Shown piece by piece: positions 1-5,359 of a DNA stretch of 5,359 nt (positions are counted from its first letter, which is position 1; each line of letters opens with the position of its first letter). A model generated the notes under the pieces. That model did not search any database. It saw only the letters and a list, made by a program, of their open reading frames with translations, and was not told where the DNA came from. This stretch comes from Clostridia bacterium (GTDB taxonomy: Bacteria > Bacillota > Clostridia > Christensenellales > UBA3700), in contig CAAGRV010000100.1 of the NCBI GenBank assembly GCA_900772745.1, positions 1 through 5,359 on the forward strand, given 5' to 3'. The translations under genes were made by a program, and so were the position numbers.

Positions 1-199
1 GCTTATTATTATACTCTATATATCAATATAATAATCAACAATATTGGGCATCTATCAATCATTGTGTTGCTTTGTACTCTGGGCGGTTGATACTTGCATA
101 TCGCACGCTCATTTTTTGCCATATAGTCGTATTGTACACTTGCATACAATCATCACTGCCGTATTGCCCCCACCTGCCTACAGTCGTACGCCAACTTTC
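1..199. other. Intergenic stretch with no recognisable gene
   Basis: This stretch lies beyond the rpsI terminator and holds no open frame that I recognise on either strand. It is AT-rich at the left edge (1-60). A TATAAT hexamer on the minus strand (8-13) could serve a gene off the left edge, but its best -35 partner (TTGATT) needs a 19-base spacer, so I do not call a promoter. The 9-mer acttgcata occurs twice (92-100 and 138-146), which may be chance. No tRNA-like or rRNA-like sequence was seen by eye. Confidence 0.5.
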
Positions 200-232
200 A
201 AAAAAATATCCACTCGAATGAGTGGATATTTT
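200..232 (-). terminator. Intrinsic terminator downstream of rpsI
   Basis: On the minus strand a perfect 13-bp stem (arms at 220-232 and 203-215) closes a 4-base loop (216-219). It ends in a run of seven Ts (206-200), four of which lie in the stem. The stem begins 16 bases after the rpsI stop codon, which is the expected place to end the rplM-rpsI transcript. The stem has five G-C pairs next to the loop and A-T pairs at its base, so it is moderately strong. On the plus strand only four Ts follow the stem, so it is mainly a minus-strand terminator. Confidence 0.9.
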
Positions 233-248
233 GATTGCGATAAGTCGA

Positions 249-665
249 TTATCTCTTGCTGAATTGTGGTGCACGTCTAGCTTTCTTAAGACCGTACTTC
301 TTTCTTTCCTTAGCTCTTGGATCACGAGTGAGGAATCCAGCTTCTTTCAAAGCAGCCTTTGTATCAGCATCTGCAAGAACCAAAGCTCTAGCAATACCAT
401 GTCTGATTGCGCCAGCTTGACCTGTAGAACCGCCACCGTTTACATTGACGATAACGTCGTATTTGTCAGTAGCATTTACAAGGTTGAGTGGTTGGTTTAC
501 GATATATTTCAATGTATCCAAACCGCCAAAGAACTCATCAAGACTTCTGTTGTTGATAGTTACTACACCGCTTCCTTCAGGGATAAGTCTTACTCTAGCG
601 ATAGCTTTCTTTCTTCTACCTGTACCCCAAAATTGAACTTTTTTCTTTGTCTTTTTAGTTGCCAT
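249..665 (-). CDS. rpsI: 30S ribosomal protein S9 (uS9)
   Basis: S9 is a 30S subunit head protein whose C-terminal tail reaches toward the P-site tRNA. The 138-residue product has the family landmarks in order: a basic N-terminal extension (residues 1-10), the GTGRRKKAIARVRL block (14-27), the S9 signature GGGSTGQAGAIRHGIARAL (77-95), and the basic tail ending in QFSKR, with the conserved terminal Ser-Lys-Arg. It is slightly longer than the usual ~130 residues because of the Lys/Thr-rich N-terminus. The ATG is preceded by AAGGAG (674-679) at 8 bases. It lies 15 bases downstream of rplM, the near-universal L13-S9 pair, and is followed by a clear intrinsic terminator. Nothing is missing or unusual. 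Confidence 0.98.
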   Translation of the reverse strand: MATKKTKKKVQFWGTGRRKKAIARVRLIPEGSGVVTINNRSLDEFFGGLDTLKYIVNQPLNLVNATDKYDVIVNVNGGGSTGQAGAIRHGIARALVLADADTKAALKEAGFLTRDPRAKERKKYGLKKARRAPQFSKR

Positions 666-680
666 AGTCCTATCTCCTTA

Positions 681-1109
681 TTAGAATTTCAACTCGATTG
701 GTTGTTGTGCCTCGTGGTTGTGCTCAGCACCTTTGTAACAACGCAATTTCTTGATCATATTTCTTCCAAGAGTGTTCTTTGGGAGCATGCCTTTTACTGC
801 AAGCATAACTGCTTTGTCAGACTTCTCTTCCATCATCTTCTTGTACTGAATTTGTTTCAAACCACCTACATAACCTGTGTGATAGGTGTAATTCTTTTGC
901 TCCAACTTTTTACCTGTCAAAACTACTTTGTCACAGTTGATGATGATAACGTGGTCACCGCAATCTACGTTTGGTGTATATTGTGGCTTGTTCTTTCCTC
1001 TAAGAATGGTAGCAACGTTGCTTGCCAATCTACCAAGTACCATATCAGTAGCATCTACAACATACCAGTTTCTTTGAATTTCTTCAGGTTTTGCCATATA
1101 TGTTTTCAT
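681..1109 (-). CDS. rplM: 50S ribosomal protein L13 (uL13)
   Basis: L13 is an early-assembling 50S protein. The 142-residue product has the same length as the E. coli protein. It shows the N-terminal pattern MKTYMAKPEEIQRNWYVVDA, the LGRLAS block (25-30), and the L13 signature VKGMLPKNTLGRNM (105-118), followed by the conserved L-Y-G-H-H-Q-P pattern near the C-terminus. I chose the ATG at 1109 because GGAGG (1117-1121) lies 7 bases upstream and the MKT start matches the family; the internal Met5 has no such support. It is the first gene of the rplM-rpsI unit, served by a promoter at 1194-1222, and sits downstream of truA as is common in Firmicutes. Confidence 0.98.
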   Translation of the reverse strand: MKTYMAKPEEIQRNWYVVDATDMVLGRLASNVATILRGKNKPQYTPNVDCGDHVIIINCDKVVLTGKKLEQKNYTYHTGYVGGLKQIQYKKMMEEKSDKAVMLAVKGMLPKNTLGRNMIKKLRCYKGAEHNHEAQQPIELKF

Positions 1110-1188
1110 GGTCTTTCCTCCATCAATTTTGTAATAGTGATATAAATATCTCCAATGGGGCTAGTTCTTCGATACTCATACAAATGCT
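1110..1188 (-). other. rplM 5' untranslated leader
   Basis: This is the predicted untranslated leader between the promoter start site and the rplM ATG, ending in a strong GGAGG ribosome binding site (1117-1121). It is long enough to hold an L13-type autoregulatory leader, a class known upstream of rplM in low-GC Gram-positives. By eye I see only a small weak palindrome (gatatttatatc, complement of 1139-1150) and cannot assign the known fold. The boundaries depend on the inferred start site. Confidence 0.4.
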
Positions 1189-1193
1189 TGTTA

Positions 1194-1222
1194 ATTTTAA
1201 TAAATATTTTAGTCGTTGTCAA
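1194..1222 (-). promoter_or_regulatory. Sigma-A type promoter for rplM-rpsI
   Basis: On the minus strand a perfect -35 TTGACA (1217-1222) is separated by exactly 17 bases from a -10 TAAAAT (1194-1199, five of six consensus bases). Transcription should start near 1186-1188. That gives a leader of roughly 75-80 bases before the rplM ATG. It lies in the 148-base gap between truA and rplM, so the two ribosomal genes can be expressed independently of the ecf-truA operon. Confidence 0.85.
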
Positions 1223-1257
1223 CTGTTTTGAATACATTTGCGATATAATTTTACTTT

Positions 1258-2004
1258 TTATGGAAAATTTTTGTATTCTACGCTTTCTAGGTACAATCCT
1301 TTGCCTTCGAGCGTCTTGCCCGCTCTGCCTCTGTCCTTGGCGTCAATAATGCTCTGCATATCGCTGACAGCAAATCGTCCACGTCCAACGTCTATCAGCG
1401 TGCCAGCAATGTTGCGCACCATATTGTGCAAAAATCCGTTGCCCTTGACAACAATATCTAGGTAGTTGCCCTCTTGCTCTATCCGAATATCATAAATCGT
1501 GCGAGTCGTGTTGAGCTTGGTAGGGTCGGTGAGCATAAAACTGCGAAAATCCATCTCGCCAATGAGATATTTGCTCGCCTTACGCATTTTGTCCACGTCA
1601 ATATCATAAAAACATACGTGTCTGTACATACGATCGAGCGGGCTATGTATCTTGGACAAAACGATTTTGTACCGATAAGTCTTGGAAATTGCATCAAATC
1701 GGCTGTGAAAATCATCATCTACCTTTTGGCAATAGGTGATGGCAATATCTTGGGGCAAAAGCGTGTTGACCGAATAGCCAAAGCTCTCGCAATCAATCTC
1801 TTTGTCCGTGTCAAAATGCGCAACTTGGGCAAGCGCATGCACACCTGCATCAGTTCTGCCACTGGCAACAATCTCGATAGGTTGGTTGAGTTTGCGTGAC
1901 AAGGCTTCTTCTAGCTTGGACTGGATAGTGTCCAATCCCTCTTGGCTCTGAAATCCCTTGTATGCCGTGCCGTCATAGCAAATTTTGATAGCATATCTTC
2001 CCAT
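1258..2004 (-). CDS. truA: tRNA pseudouridine(38-40) synthase TruA
   Basis: TruA isomerises uridines at positions 38, 39 and 40 of the tRNA anticodon arm to pseudouridine. The 248-residue product has the family features in order: YDGTAYKGFQSQ near the N-terminus (10-21), the catalytic motif GRTDAGVHA (49-57) with the nucleophile Asp52, FHSRFDA (99-105), KTYRY (108-112), MDFRSF (151-156), and the C-terminal GFLHNMVRNIAGTLIDVGRG (190-209). Length is normal for the family. The ATG shares one base with the ecfT stop (TGATG). Only a weak GGTGGG lies just upstream, so translation is probably coupled to ecfT. No clear terminator follows, so transcripts may run on into rplM. Confidence 0.97.
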   Translation of the reverse strand: MGRYAIKICYDGTAYKGFQSQEGLDTIQSKLEEALSRKLNQPIEIVASGRTDAGVHALAQVAHFDTDKEIDCESFGYSVNTLLPQDIAITYCQKVDDDFHSRFDAISKTYRYKIVLSKIHSPLDRMYRHVCFYDIDVDKMRKASKYLIGEMDFRSFMLTDPTKLNTTRTIYDIRIEQEGNYLDIVVKGNGFLHNMVRNIAGTLIDVGRGRFAVSDMQSIIDAKDRGRAGKTLEGKGLYLESVEYKNFP

Positions 2005-2870
2005 CAGCCCACCAAATTCCTTATGCCGTCGGCAATATATCTGTCAATGCCTACCCAAAGTCCACTGCCACCAACAAGATATTTGTCTAGCAAAATGCCC
2101 ACAAATAGCGCAACGATAACAATCGCACCTACCAAATCTTTCCAGCTATATTTCAGTACTTTCATCTTGGTGCGGTGGTCGGTAGCGTTGTAACAGCGCG
2201 CGTCGAGTGCGTCGGCTAGCTCATCAGCTCTGCGGAATGCACTGACAAAAAGCGGGATAAGCACTGGTAGCATTGCTTTGACTTTTTGGATAAAACTGCC
2301 CGTATCAATGCTTGCGCCCCTTGCCTTTTGTGCCATCATAATCTTGTCTGTTTCTTCGATAAGTCCTGGGATAAATCTAAGTGCAATGCTCATAATGATA
2401 GCAATATCGTGCACTGGAACTTTGATATATGATAGTGGTTTGAGCAAACTTTCGATAGCGTCAGTGAGCGCTGTCGGTGTGGTCGTGTAGGTCAACAAAC
2501 TCGTGCCCATTACCAACATAGTAAGACGCAAAATCATCTTGACAGAAAAGTTGATGCCGGCATCGGTTATTCGAATTTTCCACCATTCTACCAACACTTT
2601 GCCATCGCTGTAAAATAGCAAGTTGATGATAGCTGTAAATATCAATATAAATACAATGGCTTTGATACTGCGGAACACAATCTTTGGCGGTATCTTGGCA
2701 ATCAAAATCACGCTCATCAAAAAGATAAATGTGACAATATACATTGTATAAGATACAATAAAAAACATACCTATCATATATAGGAGCGAAAAAATTATCT
2801 TCGCCCTAGGGTCCATACGATGAATGACCGATTCGGACGGATAATACTGACCAAATGATATATCTCTCAT
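2004..2870 (-). CDS. ecfT: ECF transporter transmembrane subunit EcfT
   Basis: EcfT is the membrane scaffold of energy-coupling factor importers; it links the two ATPases to an interchangeable substrate-binding S component. The 288-residue product has hydrophobic segments at about 26-40, 41-60, 69-87, 112-128, 152-170 and 245-262. It carries the two Ala-Arg coupling-helix motifs that dock on the ATPases: QKARGA (181-186) and ALDARCYN (221-228). The second reads Ala-Arg-Cys where many homologues have Ala-Arg-Gly; I recall Cys as a common family variant. The N-terminal HRMDPRAKI (17-25) is also typical. It is a little longer than the common ~265 residues because of a tail after the last segment. 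Its ATG overlaps the ecfA2 stop by one base (TGATG), and a GGAGG within the last ecfA2 codons, 10 bases upstream, serves as ribosome binding site. Confidence 0.96.
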   Translation of the reverse strand: MRDISFGQYYPSESVIHRMDPRAKIIFSLLYMIGMFFIVSYTMYIVTFIFLMSVILIAKIPPKIVFRSIKAIVFILIFTAIINLLFYSDGKVLVEWWKIRITDAGINFSVKMILRLTMLVMGTSLLTYTTTPTALTDAIESLLKPLSYIKVPVHDIAIIMSIALRFIPGLIEETDKIMMAQKARGASIDTGSFIQKVKAMLPVLIPLFVSAFRRADELADALDARCYNATDHRTKMKVLKYSWKDLVGAIVIVALFVGILLDKYLVGGSGLWVGIDRYIADGIRNLVG

Positions 2871-3772
2871 CAGTGATTTTCCTCCTCGTCGAATGCATTT
2901 TTGTCGATATGTATCGAGTTATACCTATCTACGATGGCTTTGTAAAGGTCGGCAAGCGACACAATAGGCTGGTCAAAAACAATGCCTTTTTGTTCCAAAG
3001 CTTTGGCGATTTTGACCGCTTGTGGAATGTCAAGTCCCATCTCGACAAGCTCGGCTTGGTGCTCGAAAAGCTCGGTCATTGGCACGTCGTATGCCACGTG
3101 AGAATCATTGAACACAACAATGCGACTGGCAAAGCGAGTAATCTCGTCAATGTCGTGTGAAATAACTATGATTGTTGGGGAACATTGCTCTTTGAGCTTG
3201 ACAATAAGATTGAGAATTTGCTCTTTGCCGTATGGGTCAAGACCTGCTGACGGCTCGTCCAAAATGAGCACTTTTGGTCGCATAGCAATAATGCCAGCTA
3301 TGGCAACTCTACGTTTTTGTCCGCCCGACAACTCAAATGGCGCTCTGTCTTTGATAGCGTCATAATCAAGTCCAACAAGCTCTATCGCCTCTTTTACTCT
3401 CTCTTGGATTTCTTCGGCGCTAAGTCCTAGATTTTTTGGTCCAAAAGCAACGTCTTTGTAGACTGTTTCTTCAAAAAGTTGGTACTCTGGATATTGGAAA
3501 ACCATGCCCACACTACTTCTCAATTTCCTAAGATCAGGCTTTGGCTTTTTGGCAGGCGTGAGCAATATGTCAAAGACTTCCACACTGCCTTCTTGTGGTT
3601 TGATAAGTCCGTTGATGTGTTGGATAAACGTGGACTTGCCGCTGCCTGTATGACCGATGATGCCTACAAAATCGCCATCATTGATAGTGAGATTGACGTC
3701 ATCGAGAGCTTTCTTGGCAAAAGCAGTGCCTTGTCCGTATGTGAAAGATAGGTTTTTTACAACAATCGACAT
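2870..3772 (-). CDS. ecfA2: ECF transporter ATP-binding subunit EcfA2
   Basis: EcfA2 is the second of two paralogous cytoplasmic ATPases that power ECF vitamin/metal uptake. The 300-residue product has a complete ABC nucleotide-binding domain: Walker A GHTGSGKST (40-48), Q-loop Gln93 in VFQYPEYQLF, signature LSGGQ (148-152), Walker B VLILDEP (168-174), D-loop SAGLD (175-179), and switch His206 in VISHD. The QYPEYQLFEETVYKDVAFGP stretch and the longer strand-connecting segment at 64-85 are EcfA2-like and separate it from EcfA1. About 70 residues beyond the ABC core form the C-terminal region through which ECF ATPases dimerise. The ATG has GGAG (3778-3781) 5 bases upstream, and the gene overlaps the 3' end of ecfA1 by 16 bases, so translation is likely coupled. 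All catalytic residues are present. Confidence 0.97.
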   Translation of the reverse strand: MSIVVKNLSFTYGQGTAFAKKALDDVNLTINDGDFVGIIGHTGSGKSTFIQHINGLIKPQEGSVEVFDILLTPAKKPKPDLRKLRSSVGMVFQYPEYQLFEETVYKDVAFGPKNLGLSAEEIQERVKEAIELVGLDYDAIKDRAPFELSGGQKRRVAIAGIIAMRPKVLILDEPSAGLDPYGKEQILNLIVKLKEQCSPTIIVISHDIDEITRFASRIVVFNDSHVAYDVPMTELFEHQAELVEMGLDIPQAVKIAKALEQKGIVFDQPIVSLADLYKAIVDRYNSIHIDKNAFDEEENH

Positions 3773-4593
3773 AACTGCTCCACCAACTCTTGTTGAGTTG
3801 TAACATTGGTATCAATAGGAATGCCCGCTTGGTTGAGCTTGATCGCCAAACCTGTCACTGGTGGAGTGGCAAGCTTGACAGCCTCTAGCTGAGCATATCT
3901 CGAAAACACGTTCTTCGGGGTGTCATCATCAATAATTTTGCCTTCGTTCATCACGATAAGTCTGTCTGCATCGAGCGCCTCGTCCATATAGTGAGTAATG
4001 TTGATGATAGTGATTTTTTCTTCTTGATTGAGTTGTTTGGCAACGCTTAGCACTTCTCTTCTTCCCTGTGGGTCGAGCATTGCGGTCGACTCGTCAAGCA
4101 CCAAAACTCTTGGTTTGATAGCAAGCACACCAGCTATGGCAAGGCGTTGTTTTTGTCCGCCACTCATCTTAAACGGCGTGCCTTTCTTGTGTTCGAGCAT
4201 ACCCACCTTAGACAATGCCCAATCAACTCGCTCAATAATTTCTTCTCGTGGTACTCCCAAATTCTCTGGTCCAAAAGCAATATCGTCTTCGACAATGGAC
4301 GCAATCATTTGGTTGTCTGGATTTTGGAATACCATACCCACATTTTTGCGAATCTCGTAAATCGTGCTTGGATTGGTCGTGTCCATATCATATATATTTA
4401 CCGCTCCGCTGGTAGGCAACAAAAGACCATTCAAAAGCTTGGCAAGCGTACTCTTGCCACTGCCATTGTGTCCGACAAGCGCAACAAAACTGCCCTCTTC
4501 TATCTCCAAATTGATACCTTTGAGAGCGTGGACTTGGTCGTCGGTGTCTTTGTTGTATGTGTAAAATACATCGCTAAGCTTGATGATTGACAT
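3757..4593 (-). CDS. ecfA1: ECF transporter ATP-binding subunit EcfA1
   Basis: EcfA1 pairs with EcfA2 as the ATPase heterodimer of the ECF module. From the ATG at 4593 the product is 278 residues: Walker A GHNGSGKST (41-49), Q-loop Gln90 in VFQNPDNQMIASIVEDDIAFGPENLG, signature MSGGQ (143-147, Met replacing Leu), Walker B VLVLDES (163-169), D-loop AMLD (171-174), and switch His201 in ITHYMDEA. DEST in place of DEPT is characteristic of EcfA1. An upstream in-frame TTG at 4617 would add eight residues, but it has no ribosome binding site and lies at or before the predicted transcription start, only two bases past the -10 box, so I reject it. The gene leads the ecfA1-ecfA2-ecfT-truA operon. No S-component gene lies nearby, as expected when one module is shared among several S components. 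Confidence 0.96.
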   Translation of the reverse strand: MSIIKLSDVFYTYNKDTDDQVHALKGINLEIEEGSFVALVGHNGSGKSTLAKLLNGLLLPTSGAVNIYDMDTTNPSTIYEIRKNVGMVFQNPDNQMIASIVEDDIAFGPENLGVPREEIIERVDWALSKVGMLEHKKGTPFKMSGGQKQRLAIAGVLAIKPRVLVLDESTAMLDPQGRREVLSVAKQLNQEEKITIINITHYMDEALDADRLIVMNEGKIIDDDTPKNVFSRYAQLEAVKLATPPVTGLAIKLNQAGIPIDTNVTTQQELVEQLCRLL

Positions 4594-4598
4594 AACTA

Positions 4599-4603
4599 CT
4601 CCT
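4599..4603 (-). promoter_or_regulatory. Ribosome binding site that fixes the ecfA1 start
   Basis: On the minus strand AGGAG lies 5 bases before the ATG at 4593. No comparable site precedes the alternative in-frame TTG at 4617, so this site decides the ecfA1 start. Confidence 0.85.
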
Positions 4604-4618
4604 ACATTATTGTCCAAT

Positions 4619-4647
4619 ATTGTATCACAAATCCGTCACTTTTTCAA
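4619..4647 (-). promoter_or_regulatory. Extended -10 promoter for the ecfA1-ecfA2-ecfT-truA operon
   Basis: On the minus strand -35 TTGAAA (4642-4647) is separated by 17 bases from -10 TACAAT (4619-4624). The bases TGA directly before the -10 supply an extended -10 (TGn) element. Transcription should begin around 4611-4613, leaving a leader of only about 20 bases before the ecfA1 ATG. That is too short for a riboswitch, so any control is likely to act at the promoter. Confidence 0.8.
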
Positions 4648-4695
4648 CCAAATGCCATTATATAATAACTTTTACTCCAATTATTTTGTCTTTTT

Positions 4696-4711
4696 GTCCG
4701 CCCGTCCGCCC
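4696..4711. repeat. Tandem duplication of GTCCGCCC
   Basis: Two perfect head-to-tail copies of the octamer GTCCGCCC (4696-4703 and 4704-4711) form a G+C-rich island in an otherwise very AT-rich intergenic region. They follow a looser repeat of TTTTGTC (4684-4690 and 4692-4698). The island lies about 50 bases upstream of the ecf -35 box and about 70 bases upstream of the nifJ -35 box. Function is unknown; a protein-binding site or replication slippage are both possible. Confidence 0.55.
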
Positions 4712-4743
4712 TATCCAAACTATAACTTAAAAAAATAGTAAGT

Positions 4744-4761
4744 TTTTGCTAAATTGCAAAA
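4744..4761. promoter_or_regulatory. Inverted repeat upstream of the nifJ promoter (possible operator)
   Basis: TTTTGC (4744-4749) and GCAAAA (4756-4761) form a perfect 6-bp inverted repeat with a 6-base spacer. The dyad ends 17 bases before the nifJ -35 box. Its size and symmetry would fit a dimeric regulator binding between the divergent promoters. It has no T-run suggesting a terminator. I cannot match it to a named regulator, and an AT-rich dyad of this size could arise by chance. Confidence 0.35.
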
Positions 4762-4778
4762 GTAGTGACCATTATGGA

Positions 4779-4807
4779 TTGACTAAAATGAAATAGTATA
4801 TTATAAT
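4779..4807 (+). promoter_or_regulatory. Sigma-A type promoter for nifJ
   Basis: A -35 TTGACT (4779-4784, five of six consensus bases) is separated by 17 bases from a perfect -10 TATAAT (4802-4807). Transcription should begin near 4812-4816, giving a leader of about 45 bases ending in a strong GGAGG ribosome binding site at 4847-4851. This is one of the best consensus promoters in the window, consistent with strong expression of a central metabolic enzyme. Confidence 0.88.
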
Positions 4808-4857
4808 AATTAGGTACAAACATTATACACAATTTTTACTATATACGGAGGTACTAT

Positions 4858-5359
4858 ATGGGCAAAAAAATGACTATTGATGGTAATACAGCTGCCGCAC
4901 ATATCGCTTATGCGTTCAGTGAAGTAGCGGCTATCTATCCTATTACACCATCTTCCCCTATGGCAGAAAACTGCGATGAGTGGGCAAACGCCGGAAGAAA
5001 AAATCTTTTCGGACAAGTTCTTAGACTAGCTGAAATGGAATCAGAGGCTGGTGCTGCTGGTGCAGTGCACGGTTCTTTGATGGCTGGTGCTACGACTACT
5101 ACATTTACAGCAAGCCAAGGCTTGTTGCTTATGATTCCAAATATGTACAAGATTGCAGGTGAACTCACCCCTTGCGTATTCCACGTAAGTGCTCGTGCTC
5201 TTGCATATCACGCATTGAACATTTTTGGTGATCACAGTGACGTTATGGCTTGTCGCCAAACTGGTTTTGCAATGCTATGTTCCAACTCTGTTCAAGAAGT
5301 TATGGACCTTGCTTTGGTAGCTCACTTTGCTACTTTGAAAGCTAGAGTTCCTTTCCTAC
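4858..5359 (+). CDS. nifJ: Pyruvate:ferredoxin oxidoreductase, N-terminal part (cut by window end)
   Basis: This enzyme oxidatively decarboxylates pyruvate with CoA to acetyl-CoA and CO2, passing electrons to ferredoxin; it is central to anaerobic metabolism. Only the first 167 codons of a protein normally near 1,170-1,200 residues are present, with no stop before the edge. They match domain I: DGNTAAAHIAYAFSEVAAIYPITPSSPMAE (8-37), EMESEAGAAGAVHGS (59-73), TASQGLLLMIPNMYKIAGEL (84-103), HVSARALAYHALNIFGDHSDVMA (109-131) and CRQTGFAML (132-140). Thr30, Glu63 and Arg113 sit where the pyruvate-site and cofactor-contacting residues Thr31, Glu64 and Arg114 of the Desulfovibrio enzyme are expected, offset by one. 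The ATG is preceded by GGAGG (4847-4851) at 6 bases. The gene is divergent from the ecf operon with its own promoter. Downstream domains cannot be judged here. Confidence 0.96.
   Translation, partial: MGKKMTIDGNTAAAHIAYAFSEVAAIYPITPSSPMAENCDEWANAGRKNLFGQVLRLAEMESEAGAAGAVHGSLMAGATTTTFTASQGLLLMIPNMYKIAGELTPCVFHVSARALAYHALNIFGDHSDVMACRQTGFAMLCSNSVQEVMDLALVAHFATLKARVPFL

Noticed and set aside
8..13. Minus-strand TATAAT near the left edge as a promoter for a gene outside the window
   Set aside because: The best -35 match (TTGATT) needs a 19-base spacer and there is no TG extension. In DNA this AT-rich a lone TATAAT is expected by chance.
92..146. Two copies of acttgcata at 92-100 and 138-146 as a repeat element or array
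   Set aside because: There are only two 9-base copies, the spacing is irregular relative to any array, and the flanks are not conserved; probably chance.
221..228. EcfT second coupling motif reads Ala-Arg-Cys instead of Ala-Arg-Gly as a possible defect
   Set aside because: From family knowledge the third position varies and Cys is common there; the key Arg is present and the rest of the protein is intact. The positions given are residues of EcfT, not bases.
222..1145. Long plus-strand open frame of about 307 codons opposite rpsI and rplM
   Set aside because: It lies antisense to two unmistakable ribosomal protein genes, and its product is a Ser/Cys/Leu-rich string without a recognisable domain. 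It is a shadow of the codon pattern on the other strand.
1474..1899. Plus-strand open frame of 141 codons opposite truA
   Set aside because: It is fully antisense to truA and shows no domain; I also see no good ribosome binding site.
4147..4590. Plus-strand open frame of 147 codons opposite ecfA1
   Set aside because: It is antisense to a complete ABC ATPase gene with all catalytic motifs intact, so it is a shadow frame.
4594..4618. Vitamin riboswitch upstream of the ECF genes
   Set aside because: ECF-linked riboswitches are common near S-component genes, but the predicted leader here is only about 20 bases, too short for an aptamer.
4810..5259. Minus-strand open frames over the nifJ start region
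   Set aside because: The plus strand encodes a clear pyruvate:ferredoxin oxidoreductase N-terminus with promoter and ribosome binding site. The minus frames have no recognisable content.

Overview
This is an ordinary housekeeping region, most likely from an anaerobic, AT-rich Firmicute of the class Clostridia. Three things point there: the minus-strand gene order ecfA1-ecfA2-ecfT-truA-rplM-rpsI, which in Firmicutes usually sits at the tail of the S10-spc-alpha ribosomal supercluster; strong GGAGG-type ribosome binding sites; and a pyruvate:ferredoxin oxidoreductase gene, typical of strict anaerobes. TGA is used as a stop codon (ecfA2, ecfT), so this is not a Mollicutes-type code. The class-level assignment is inference; no species can be named from the sequence.

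Layout from left to right. Bases 1-199 hold no recognisable gene. A 13-bp perfect hairpin with a T-run on the minus strand (200-232) closes the minus-strand gene series. Next come rpsI (S9, 249-665) and rplM (L13, 681-1109), a two-gene unit with its own consensus-like promoter (TTGACA-N17-TAAAAT, 1194-1222). Upstream are truA (tRNA pseudouridine synthase, 1258-2004), ecfT (2004-2870), ecfA2 (2870-3772) and ecfA1 (3757-4593), tightly packed with overlapping starts and stops. This operon is read from an extended -10 promoter at 4619-4647. The divergent intergenic region (4594-4857) also carries a tandem GTCCGCCC repeat, a TTTTGC/GCAAAA inverted repeat and a second strong promoter (TTGACT-N17-TATAAT). 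That promoter reads rightward into nifJ, of which only the first 167 codons lie in the window.

How the genes work together. EcfA1, EcfA2 and EcfT form the shared energising module of an energy-coupling factor (ECF) vitamin/metal uptake transporter; its substrate-binding S components must be encoded elsewhere. TruA modifies tRNA anticodon arms, and L13 and S9 are ribosomal proteins, so the left-hand unit serves translation. NifJ oxidises pyruvate to acetyl-CoA with reduction of ferredoxin.

I found no evidence for an undescribed biological system. The points worth a second look are modest: separation of this cluster from rplQ and the alpha operon by a divergent nifJ, the repeats in the divergent promoter region, an ecfA1 start that automated callers may place too far upstream, and the lack of a terminator between truA and the rplM promoter.
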